Source: Candidatus Dechloromonas phosphorivorans (GTDB lineage: Bacteria > Pseudomonadota > Gammaproteobacteria > Burkholderiales > Rhodocyclaceae). Taken from it: a DNA stretch of 21,632 bases. This document shows, piece by piece, positions 9,694-17,729 of the stretch. The stretch covers positions 1 to 21,632 of the forward strand of contig JADKBR010000006.1 in assembly GCA_016714975.1 (NCBI GenBank). The letters run 5' to 3'. Both the position numbers and the translations under genes were made by a program. The notes under the pieces were generated by a model. That model saw only the letters and a list, made by a program, of their open reading frames with translations. It was not told the origin of the DNA and made no database searches. Numbering within the stretch: the stretch's first letter is position 1; every line of letters starts with the position of its first letter.

Positions 9694-11019
9694 TCAGCCC
9701 CGCTCCACCGGCGCGGCGTAGAGGTCGTGGTGATCGGCGTCGATAACCTTGACCTTGATGAAGTCACCGGGCTCGGCAGCGAAAAAGCCGTCGATATAGA
9801 CGAGCCCGTCGATCTCCGGCGCATCGGCCTTGGAGCGGGCGATGGTGCCCTCCTCGTCGACCTCGTCGACCAGCACGTCGATGACGCTGTCGATCCTGGC
9901 AGCCAGCTTGTCAGCGGAAATATCTTCCTGGACCTGCATCAGCCAGCGGCGGCGGTCCTCGCGCACGTTCTCGGGCGGCAGGCCGGGAATCTTGTTGGCC
10001 GTCGCGCCCTCGACCGGCGAGTAGGCGAAGGCGCCGACACGATCGAGCCTGGCGTCCTCGAGGAACTGGATCAACTGGTCGAAATCCTCTTCTGTTTCGC
10101 CGGGGAAGCCAGTGATGAAGGTCGACCGGATGACGATCTCCGGGCAGATGTCGCGCCATTTGGCGATACGCCCCAGCGTATTCCCGGCCGAGGCCGGGCG
10201 TTTCATCGCCTTGAGGATGCGCGGGCTGGCGTGCTGGAATGGCACATCGAGGTAAGGCAGGATCTTGCCCTCGGCCATCAGCGGAATGATGTCATCGACC
10301 GACGGATACGGATAGACGTAGTGGAGACGGACCCAGATGCCGAATTGCGCCAGCGCGTCGCACAGTTCCTTGAGCCGCGTCTTCACCGGACGCCCGCCCC
10401 AAAAGCCGGTACGGTAGTCAAGGTCAACCCCATAGGCACTGGTGTCCTGCGAAATAACCAGGATTTCCTTGACGCCGGCGCGCGCCAGGCTCGCGGCCTC
10501 GGCCAGCACGTCGCCGACCGGGCGCGAAACCAGAGGCCCGCGCAGCGAGGGGATGATGCAGAAGGTGCAACTGTGGTTGCAGCCTTCGGAAATTTTCAGG
10601 TAGGCGAAATGGTCCGGCGTCAGGCGCACGCCCTGCTCGGGGATCAGCGACGTGAACGGATCGTGCGGCTGCGGCAGGTGCTGATGGACGATGCCCATGA
10701 CCTCGTCGGCGGCATGCGGGCCGGTCACCGCCAGCACCGACGGGTGCGTGTTCTTGACAATGTCGCCCTTGGCACCGAGGCAACCGGTGACGATGACGCG
10801 CCCGTTCTCGTTCAATGCCTCGCCGATGGCATCGAGCGACTCCTCGACCGCCGCATCGATAAAACCGCAAGTATTGACGATGACCAGATCGGCGTCGTCA
10901 TGGCTCGACGACACCATGTAGCCTTCGGCGCGGAGCTTGGTCAGTATGTGTTCGGAATCGACGGTGGCCTTGGGGCAACCCAGCGATACGAAGCCGATGG
11001 TCGGCACTTTAGTGTTCAA
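9694..11019 (-). CDS. rimO: Ribosomal protein S12 methylthiotransferase RimO
   Basis: A radical-SAM enzyme that methylthiolates the conserved Asp of ribosomal protein S12. The 441-aa protein has normal length and an intact frame. The UPF0004 domain carries its three cluster cysteines in SLGCPKATVDSE (C15), NTCGF (C51) and VTGCLGAKGD (C80). The radical-SAM CxxxCxxC is GCNHSCTFCIIP (C147, C151, C154). A TRAM domain closes the protein (IDGLVYIDGFFAAEPGDFIK region). The start codon is TTG at 11017-11019, set by a GAGG Shine-Dalgarno nine bases upstream. No ATG lies in frame nearby; an ATG at 11024-11026 is in another frame and opens a five-codon reading frame. It heads the cluster with the patatin and FAD genes. 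Confidence 0.96.
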   Translation of the reverse strand: MNTKVPTIGFVSLGCPKATVDSEHILTKLRAEGYMVSSSHDDADLVIVNTCGFIDAAVEESLDAIGEALNENGRVIVTGCLGAKGDIVKNTHPSVLAVTGPHAADEVMGIVHQHLPQPHDPFTSLIPEQGVRLTPDHFAYLKISEGCNHSCTFCIIPSLRGPLVSRPVGDVLAEAASLARAGVKEILVISQDTSAYGVDLDYRTGFWGGRPVKTRLKELCDALAQFGIWVRLHYVYPYPSVDDIIPLMAEGKILPYLDVPFQHASPRILKAMKRPASAGNTLGRIAKWRDICPEIVIRSTFITGFPGETEEDFDQLIQFLEDARLDRVGAFAYSPVEGATANKIPGLPPENVREDRRRWLMQVQEDISADKLAARIDSVIDVLVDEVDEEGTIARSKADAPEIDGLVYIDGFFAAEPGDFIKVKVIDADHHDLYAAPVERG

Positions 11020-11026
11020 AATTCAT
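11009..11026 (-). other. Five-codon mini-ORF overlapping the rimO start
   Basis: The sequence ATGAATTTTGAACACTAA encodes MNFEH and overlaps the rimO TTG start out of frame. The GAGG Shine-Dalgarno is only two bases from this ATG but at normal spacing from the TTG. The mini-ORF may therefore be accidental, or it may be the true rimO start broken by an indel. Confidence 0.3.
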
Positions 11027-11057
11027 TACCTCGGCCACTTCATCCAAGAAGGATACC

Positions 11058-11078
11058 GTCGCCGGCAACGCCGGTGAC
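11058..11078. repeat. Inverted repeat in the rimO leader
   Basis: A nine-base stem with one G-T wobble around an AAC loop (GTCGCCGGC / GCCGGTGAC). Neither strand has a T-run after it, so it is not a classical terminator. It lies between the strong terminator at 11081-11113 and rimO, and could be in the rimO 5' leader. Confidence 0.4.
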
Positions 11079-11080
11079 GC

Positions 11081-11113
11081 AAAACAAAAAGCCCCGATTC
11101 GAAATCAGGGCTC
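11081..11113 (-). terminator. Strong rho-independent terminator
   Basis: On the minus strand a ten-pair stem (AGCCCTGATT / AATCGGGGCT, one G-T pair) with a TCG loop is followed by TTTTTGTTTT. It would stop transcription entering from the tRNA-Ser side before rimO. Confidence 0.85.
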
Positions 11114-11157
11114 TGCGAATCATGGCTGAAGCGGCAACTCGCGCCACCCGTTCAGCG
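11081..11157 (-). ncRNA. Candidate small RNA ending at the strong terminator
   Basis: A promoter-like pair lies just upstream on the minus strand: TTGACT at 11187-11192, a 17-bp spacer and GAAAAT at 11164-11169. A transcript starting near 11157 would be about 75 nt and end at the strong terminator. No convincing protein is encoded. The -10 matches the sigma-70 consensus at only four of six positions, so this is a candidate only. The rest of 11114-11274 holds nothing else I recognise. Confidence 0.25.
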
Positions 11158-11274
11158 GAAACAATTTTCCGACCAGCGGGAGATCTAGTCAAATGGTTCA
11201 GACTGGCTGATGCCCGGCCCAATCCCACCGGTAGCCCTGGTTCGCCACCCCCCACAAGACAAGCATTCAAAACA

Positions 11275-11300
11275 ATAAAACGCCCCGCAAGGCGCTTTTC
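11275..11300 (-). terminator. Terminator after tRNA-Ser
   Basis: On the minus strand AAAAG-CGCC, a TTGCGG loop and GGCG-TTTTATTG form a short stem with flanking A/T pairing and a T-rich tail, 12 bases after the tRNA CCA end. The stem is shorter and weaker than the second terminator downstream. Confidence 0.7.
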
Positions 11301-11311
11301 TGTGATGCTTC

Positions 11312-11401
<90 letters not shown>

Positions 11402-11412
11402 GGGAGGCCGGC

Positions 11413-11440
11413 ATTGTAGCAGAGGGGGGCGCTTCGTCAA
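11413..11440 (-). promoter_or_regulatory. sigma-70 promoter of tRNA-Ser
   Basis: On the minus strand TTGACG (11435-11440), a 16-bp spacer and TACAAT (11413-11418) sit about 12 bases before the mature tRNA 5' end. The -35 overlaps the stop of the 89-aa membrane-protein gene. The spacer contains CGCCCCCC, which resembles the GC-rich stretches often seen near stable-RNA promoters. Confidence 0.7.
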
Positions 11441-11706
11441 AATGACTTTCGCAGCCATGCGAGTCCGATCCAGAGCATGAGAAGAAGGACAAATGACAGC
11501 AGGCCAACCAGCATTCCCGACACGCTGCGCGGGAGGAACAATGCCACGAACTGTCGCGGTGGACGGGTCACGAGGTCGAAAAACCGGTAGATCGCATTTT
11601 GCTGCCGCCGGCTTCCTGTCAGCAGGTAGAGTACTCCCTGCCCCATCAGGCAGAGACCAAGCATCTCGACAATGGCACGCAGCGCGCTGATTAGAAAAAC
11701 CGGCAC
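11437..11706 (-). CDS. Small membrane protein of unknown function (89 aa)
   Basis: Two predicted membrane helices are visible, roughly residues 5-30 (FLISALRAIVEMLGLCLMGQ GVLYLL) and 62-84 (SGMLVGLLSFVLLLMLWIGL AW). They flank a basic central loop containing GSRRQQNAIYRFFDLVTRPP. I do not recognise a named family. The start is GTG at 11704-11706, preceded by an AGGGGG Shine-Dalgarno, nine bases after the DUF4212 stop. It is probably the last gene of the symporter operon, and by position could be a small accessory protein of the transporter or sensor. It has a clean frame and codon use like its neighbours. Confidence 0.7.
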   Translation of the reverse strand: MPVFLISALRAIVEMLGLCLMGQGVLYLLTGSRRQQNAIYRFFDLVTRPPRQFVALFLPRSVSGMLVGLLSFVLLLMLWIGLAWLRKSF

Positions 11707-11715
11707 GACTGCCCC

Positions 11716-11961
11716 CTACTCTTCATCGATGCCGAGTTCCGCTTCCAGCTGGCGCATGCGCCGGTTGTAAAACCCGATGATGGCGAGATAGATGACCAGG
11801 GTCCCCTGTGCCGCCATGTAGAATCCGAGCGGGAATCCGAACAGGTTGAAGCCGTTCAGTTCCGCCGCGAACCAGTTCAGGACAAACGTGAAGATCACCC
11901 AGACGAAAAGCAGCCTGAAGGTCAAGCGCCGAGTTCTCAGCCAGTAACGGTCGTTCACCAT
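11716..11961 (-). CDS. DUF4212 sodium:solute symporter small subunit
   Basis: An 81-aa two-helix membrane protein. The family pattern is clear: an aromatic/basic N-terminus (YWLRTRRLTFRLLFVWVIFT), FNLFGFPLGFYMAAQGTLVI, a second helix and an acidic C-terminus. DUF4212 proteins are encoded beside VC_2705-type Na+:solute symporters and are regarded as their small subunit. The ATG at 11959-11961 has an AAGGA Shine-Dalgarno six bases upstream and overlaps the end of the symporter gene by 7 bp, so the two are translationally coupled. Here the small-subunit gene follows the symporter; in the clusters I recall it usually precedes it. Confidence 0.9.
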   Translation of the reverse strand: MVNDRYWLRTRRLTFRLLFVWVIFTFVLNWFAAELNGFNLFGFPLGFYMAAQGTLVIYLAIIGFYNRRMRQLEAELGIDEE

Positions 11962-14002
11962 CGGGAATCCTTGGCCGGCGATCCACGACGGATGGCATCG
12001 AGAAAATGCTCCACTTCCTTCTCCGGGGTTTTCGTACACAGGCTGACGGTGACAATGGCGGCGAAACCGGCGGCAACGCCGAAGATGCCCGCCGCGGTAG
12101 ACTTGATCTGGAACCATGGCTGCATGCGCAGGCCGCTCATCCCCAACCAGGTCAGCCCTTCGAATTCGATGCGCAGGATGTAATAAACAGCGACGGACAA
12201 CCCCACGATCATGCCCGCCAAGGCGCCGGCTCGCGTCGCCCGGCGCCAGAAGATACCAAGCACCAGCGCCGGGAAGAAGGCTGACCCGGCAATCGAGAAA
12301 GCCCAGGCGACCATGGACAGGATGGTGCCCGGCTTCTGGGATGCGACGGCGGCTGCCAGAACGGCAATGATCAGCAAGAGCAACTTGGAAATCACGAGGC
12401 GCAACTGGGTCGACGTAGCAGGGCGGAAAACCCGGTAGTAGGCGTCATGCGACAGGGAATTGCTGAGCGTCAGCAGCAATGCATCAGCAGCAGACAGAGC
12501 GGCGGCCAGGCCGCCGGCGGCAACCAGTCCCGAGACGACATAGGGCATTCCGGCGATCTCCGGCGTCGCCAGCACGATCACGTCGGGATTGAGCGTCAGT
12601 TCGGCTAGTTGCAGGATACCGTCGCGGTTGATGTCTTCGTAGCTGACCAGACCGACCCTGCCCCACGCCACCACCCAGCCCGGCAAATCGGCGATCGGGA
12701 TGCCTACAAGGTGGGTAAGGACCTCGTGCTTGACGAAGACGGCATAGGCTGGCGCTGTCATGTAGAGCGCCAAATGAACAGTAGCGACCAGAAGACGGAC
12801 TCCCGCGCTTCGCGTACGCTGGGCGTCGTGTAGTAGCGCATCAGCAGGTGCGGCATCGCGGCCGTTCCTACCGTCAGGCAGAAGACAAGCGCCAGAAAGT
12901 TGATGCGCTGCGACCACGTGCCATCCACTTCGTCGACCGGAAATGCTGCCGCATGATGAATCGGCTCGACGGAGGCCTCGGCGGCGGCAACCCTGGCAGC
13001 TTCCCAGCGCAACCGCGCCTGACCTTCATCCTGCGGCAGATCCCGGCGCTGCCTTTCCAGCGCCACAAGTTCCTTCGTCTGGCCGTCACCGGCCTTGAGC
13101 GCGTTGATCGTCGACGACAAACGCTCGCGTTCGTCGGACAGTGAATCCGGCAGATCCATCATCTTCTGTTCGTACTCTTTGGCCCGCTCGCGATAAAGGC
13201 GGCGGACTTCGAGTTCGGCCGGGCTGTCGAACAGCTTGTCCTCCCTCTGCTGCACCTGTTGCAACACCATGCCGTAGACCACCTGCGGGACGGGAACGCC
13301 GGTAACCGACCATGACAACATCGCTACTGGAGTCAAATAGGCAACAATGAGGATGACGTACTGGGCAACCTGAGTCCATGTTACCGCCCGCATCCCACCG
13401 AGAAAGGAGCAAACGAGGATGCCGGCGAGGCCGACGAAGATTCCCACTTCGAATTGCAAGCTGACAAACCGGCTTGTGATGACCCCGACGCCATAGACCT
13501 GGGCCACGACGTAGACGAACGAGGTGAGAACCACGGCGCCAACGGCGACCAGCCGTATGGCGTTGCCTCCATATCGGGCACCCAGAAAATCGGGGATCGT
13601 GAATTCCCAAAACGCCGCAAGTAGGGCGCCAGCAAGAGCGCGACCAGGACGAAGCCGCCGGTCCATCCCAGCACGAAGGCCAGGCCCCTGGTACCCCGAG
13701 AGATAGAGGGTGCCCGCCAGACCGACAAACGATGCAGCACTCACCCAATCGGCGCCGGTCGCCATGCCGTTGAAGACTGCCGGCACCCGGCGCCCGGCAA
13801 CGTAGAACTCCGAAACATCGGCGGTCCGGCTCGTGATCCCGATCACGGCATACATCGAGATCGTGAGGAATACAAAGGAATAGCCGATCCAGCGCGCCGG
13901 CATGCCGTGCTGCTCGAGCACGGCGAGCACGCCCACGAAAACCAGGAAGCCGCCGGTGTAAAGTAAATAGTACCGCTGAAGCCTGGTCAGCGACGCCAGC
14001 AT
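11955..14002 (-). CDS. VC_2705-type Na+:solute symporter, frameshifted
   Basis: A SLC5/SSS-family permease, probably for acetate or another short-chain carboxylate by kinship with ActP; the substrate is inferred. The N-terminal half has YYLLYTGGFLVFVGVLAVLE, SEFYVAGRRVPAVFNGMATG and ADWVSAASFVGLAGTLYLSG. A long hydrophilic, coiled-coil-like insert (about residues 235-335, from LQQVQQREDKLFDSPAELEV) is typical of this subfamily. The C-terminal half has YMTAPAYAVFVKHEV, a SAADALLLTLSNSLSHDAYY segment and FSIAGSAFFPALVLGIFWRR. Compensating indels near 13687 and 13610 corrupt about 26 residues; corrected, they read LAFVLGWTGGFVLVALLLAP onward. Another indel near 12775 splits the gene. AAGGAG lies 5 bases before the ATG at 14002; a GTG at 14005 is an alternative start. 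Confidence 0.92.
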
Positions 14003-14011
14003 CACCGCTCC

Positions 14012-14689
14012 TTAATGGGTGCGACGCAGAAAAACCGTGGCTCGCGACTCCTCGACCAGATCTTCAGCCGTGAGAATTTCCTTGTCAATGGCGCGAACCA
14101 GCACCATCTGGAACAGGCGTGCGAGTACCAGCGCGTTCGTCATCGTGTCGCGGCGTCCGCTACCCTGACCCTGAATGCCGAGCCGCTCGAGCCAGTCATC
14201 CAGCGGCAACAACGTTGCGGACTTGTCACTGTAAAGCGACGGCAGCAGCCAGGCGAGATCGACCCACTGCGGCTCGAAATCGAGCCCCAGGCGATTACGA
14301 AAGGCAGGTTTCAGAAAGCTGCTGACGGACGGACTGTGGTAGGCCACCAGTGGAGCCTTCGCCGAATAATCAAGAAATGCCATCAACTGGCGGTCGACCG
14401 CATCACCATCGATATCTCCGGCGGCCAGATCGAAGGAGAAAGCGTCCGCCGGCATGATCGAACCGCCCTGCACTCCAATGGCTGAAATACCGAGCAGGTT
14501 ATCGTCCGGCGCGCGCGGTCCCGAAGTTCCGATCTCGACGACCACGTAGCGCACATGGTAATGCCACTCATCGAGCTCCGGCGCCTTGCTGGCGCGCCAT
14601 TCCAGAAGGGCCTGGCGAACGTCGCTGGGCAGCTTCGATGGTGACCTTGCTCCGCCCTTGCCCAGGAGTTTGCTGAGTTTGAATGCCAT
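14012..14689 (-). CDS. Exonuclease-fold (DEDDh-like) protein lacking catalytic residues
   Basis: A clean 225-aa frame matching the 3'-5' exonuclease proteins encoded beside VC_2705-type symporters in betaproteobacteria. The fold can be followed: YVVVEIGTSGP (Exo I), KAPLVAYHSPSVSSFLKPAF (Exo II), WVDLAWLLPSLY and DDWLERLGI, then GRRDTMTNALVLARLFQ (Exo III). Aligned by eye to the active copy at 17730-19888, all five catalytic positions differ: Asp to Glu52, Glu to Gly54, Asp to Val122, His to Arg180 and Asp to Asn185. It is unlikely to cleave DNA or RNA and may act as a binding or scaffold protein. The ATG at 14689 has AGGTG five bases upstream. It sits between the CBS-DUF294 gene and the symporter. 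Confidence 0.8.
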   Translation of the reverse strand: MAFKLSKLLGKGGARSPSKLPSDVRQALLEWRASKAPELDEWHYHVRYVVVEIGTSGPRAPDDNLLGISAIGVQGGSIMPADAFSFDLAAGDIDGDAVDRQLMAFLDYSAKAPLVAYHSPSVSSFLKPAFRNRLGLDFEPQWVDLAWLLPSLYSDKSATLLPLDDWLERLGIQGQGSGRRDTMTNALVLARLFQMVLVRAIDKEILTAEDLVEESRATVFLRRTH

Positions 14690-16643
14690 CGGTGCACCTG
14701 ATAATCGAGCTTGAGGCGAGTCTGCAGTTTGCGCGCTTGACGGAATGATTCCTGAGCACCCGGCGGTCGAGTTCGTTGAGGTCGTTGGGATCGATCAGGT
14801 TGTCGCCCTGGACACCCGGCTTGTCCTCGAGGTACTGGTGACGCAGGCGCAGCAACTGGATGAAATCCAGCCCTTCGAGCACCGCGTTGACCTCCTCGTC
14901 ACGTATCGCCAGTCGCTTCGACGCGATGCGCAGGCGCTATACCGAGTTGGTGTTATGGACGCCGGTGGCTAGCGCATAGATTCGGGCGACATCGACAAAA
15001 TCCGCGAACCATATTTCTTGAGATCGATCTTGCCCGGATGCCCCGGCTCGAGATCGGTGATGAAATCACGGAGCGTGCCCAGCGGCGGCGCCACGCTCAG
15101 GGCATTTCTCGCCATGGCCTGCAGGAACAGCGAATTTCCACCGGTCGCCGTGAGCAGGAAGCGACGCATTTGCTCCGCCAGTTCGGCATTGCCGAACAGC
15201 GCGCGGAAGTCGAAGAAGATCGAGCCGTTGAGCAGGGCATCCGGGCTCCGGCGAGCGCACCCACTTGCTGAACTGATTCTTCCATTCGTCGAGGGTCAGA
15301 CACCACTGTGGATTGCTGGCCATGATGTTGCCCTTGCACAACGGAAACCCGCAGCGGTCGAGATCCTTGTTGACGTCGAGCGCGAAAGCCAGGAAGCGCT
15401 TGCGCAGCGGCTTGACCTCGGCAGCATCGGGACAGGTGAAGACGATCCCGTTGTCCTGGTCGGTGCTGAACGTCTGCTCGTCGCGTCCTTCCGAGCCGAA
15501 CGCCAGCCAGGCCCATTCGACACCGTCGAAATGGTGATTGTGGAGATTGAGTTCGAGCACACGGCGCGTCAGCGCATCGTTGAGCGCCGAGATGAACTGG
15601 GTCAATTGCTCGGCGCCGATTCCCTGGGCCAGCATGTTGAACGACAACTGGCGTACATCCGCCGCCGACCGCTGCAGCGACTCGACATCCGCCGCCGATT
15701 CGATGGCCTGGCGGATCTGGCGCAAGCCGATGCGATGGAGGGCAAACAGGTCACGCTCGGAAACGACCCCGGACAACCTGCCTTCGGCATCGGCAACCAG
15801 CACATGCCTGATACCGTGGGTCGCCATCGCCAGCATCGCGTCGTAGGCGGTCGCATGCTCTTCCAGAATGAACGGGTTCGGCGACATCGCCTGGCTGATC
15901 GGCGCCGTGCCCGGCAAATCGACCAGAAAGACACGATCGAGGAGATCGGACCGGGTGAAAATTCCGACCGGCTTGTGGTCGGTGCCGGCGATGATCAGCG
16001 AACCGACGCCGGCCCTGGACATGCCCTCCAGCGCCGTCCGCAGCGGCGTTTCCGGGATCACCGAGATAGGAGAACGCGAGCCGATCTTGGTCAATGGCGA
16101 ATTAAGCGTTTGCTGTTCGCTGGCACGCTGGGCAAACTGCTGCTGCAACTGGAGCCGCGCCTGCTGCAACAGGCTGGCGATGTATTGCGTGCAGAAAAGG
16201 TTGAATTCCGGACTGATCGCCATCAGCTTCATCAAGTCCTGGGTCGGCAACTGGTAGCAGAAAGTATCCTCGACTGCCGTATAGGTGTTCGTCGTCGGTC
16301 TCCCCGACGTCGCCGCCCCGATCGGGAAGCTCTCGCCCGGTCCCAGGTAGAGGACCGAATACTCGGTGACCGTCACCTCGCCGGCCTGGCGCGCCTGCAC
16401 CTTGCCGCTTTCGATCACGTAGAAGAAACGGACTGTGCCCGAATCAGGCCCGACAATCTCGCTGTCCGCCGCGTGAAAAGCCAGTTGCGCCTTTTCCGCG
16501 AACAGTTGCAGGGCATCGCCCTTCATCTTGTCGAAGGGCGCATAGTGCTTGAGGAATTTCTGGGTGCTCCCCGCGATACGGCGGCTTCCCTGCTGCCGCA
16601 GATCCATTTCTGCCTGGCTGATGGCCTTTTCCTTGTGACTCAC
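14690..16643 (-). CDS. cNMP-like/CBS/DUF294 nucleotidyltransferase-like protein, damaged 3' end
   Basis: A signalling-type protein with an N-terminal cyclic-nucleotide-binding-like domain (about residues 20-150; FFYVIESGKVQARQAGEVTV, then LGPGESFPIGA). Two CBS repeats follow (ISVIPETPLRTALEGMSRAG; TAYDAMLAMATHGIRHVLVA). Then come a GlnD/GlnE-like DUF294 nucleotidyltransferase domain (AFGSEGRDEQTFSTDQDNGI) and its C-terminal helical domain. Start choice: GTG at 16643 follows AGGAGTGAGG; a TTG at 16664 would add seven residues. The 3' third is broken: indels near 15245, 15000 and 14745 and an in-frame TAG at 14937-14939 where Glu is expected. Reading through gives LNELDRRVL and FRQARKLQTRLKLDYQV. 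The end near 14690 is approximate. Such proteins recur beside VC_2705-type symporters. Confidence 0.85.
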
Positions 16644-16660
16644 GACAACCTCACTCCTGT

Positions 16661-17728
16661 TCAAAGACCATAGTTTAACTTGAGACGCTGCTGGAGTCGC
16701 CTCGCCTGCCGCAGCGCGACCCTCAAAATCGCCATGTCCACCTCATTCAGATTGGCCAGCGCAACGCCGTTCCCGGTTTCCGCCGCCGGTCCGGCAGCGA
16801 CCTGCTGCCGCAGGCGCAAGCGCAAGACATGGGAAAAAGCCGCGTCGACCGCGACAATGTCGTCGCCGTGCATCCCGATCGCCGGCCCGGCCTCGTGCAA
16901 GCGCGCGCTGGTATTGACCGCGCGGACGCCGCTGGACAGCGCGAAAATCCGCGCCGCATCGACAAAGATGCGGCTGCCGAACTGCTCTGAGGTCGACCTG
17001 ATCGCCTCGTCCTGCATCTTCCGCCACCACCTCGCCGCGAAAATTCAGCGGCACCGGCGCATGCAGCGCATTGACCGCCATCAGGTGCAGGAAAGCCGGG
17101 GTGTCGGCGGTCAGGAGAGAATCAGGCTGCGCAGTTCCTCGCCGAGATCGAAGTCACCGTACAGGGCGCTCAGGTCGAAGAAGATGCTGGCGTTGAGCAG
17201 GGCTTCCGGCTCGGGACGGCGCACCCACTCGTAGAAGCGCTGCCGCCACTCTTCGAGCGACAGGCACCACGCCGGATTGCCGGCCATGATTCCGCCGCTG
17301 CACAGCGGAAAGCCACAATCGGCCAGGCGCCGATTGACGTCCTGGGCAAAGGGCAGAAATAGTTCACGCAGGGCATCTGCCTCATCCCGGTCGGTAGCGC
17401 TGAATACCAGCCCGTTGTCCTGATCGGTGACCAAGGTCTGCTCGTGCCGCCCTTCGGAACCGAGTGCCAGCCAGCACCAGGAAACCCTCGGCATTCGGTG
17501 GCGGCGCACCGTGAGTTCGATGATGCGGATCGTCAAGCGATCGTTGAAGGCCGCGATCAGTCGCGTCAGCAGGCTGCCGCTCAGATCGCGGGCGGCAAGG
17601 CCACGCAGGAAATCGTGAATCTCCCGGGCGAGGCCGGGCGCCTCATCGAGCACGGCGAGTGCATTCAGCCGGCTTTCCAGTGCCAATTGCCGGCGGCAAG
17701 GCAAAACGTTTTCCAGGGACCAGGGCAT
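16661..17728 (-). CDS. DUF294 nucleotidyltransferase-like protein without CBS domains, frameshifted
   Basis: A shorter paralogue of the CBS-DUF294 protein, about 355 aa. It lacks the cNMP and CBS domains. The nucleotidyltransferase core is clear: SWCWLALGSEGRHEQTLVTD, then QDNGLVF, CGFPLCSGGIMAGNPAWCLS and EWVRRPEPEALLNASIFFDL. The GS...E and D-x-D-like metal-binding positions are preserved. The C-terminal helical domain needs frame changes near 17112 and 17005 (QFGSRIFVDAARIFALSSGV, then LRQARRLQQRLKLNYGL). The ATG at 17726-17728 begins one base after the upstream stop, so coupling is likely. DUF294 domains are predicted NTP transferases acting on protein or small-molecule targets, but the substrate is unknown. 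Confidence 0.85.
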
Positions 17729-17729
17729 G

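Noticed and set aside
15018..16673. 551-codon open frame on the plus strand
   Set aside because: Antisense to the cNMP/CBS/DUF294 gene. No domain is recognisable, and the opposite strand shows clear conserved motifs.
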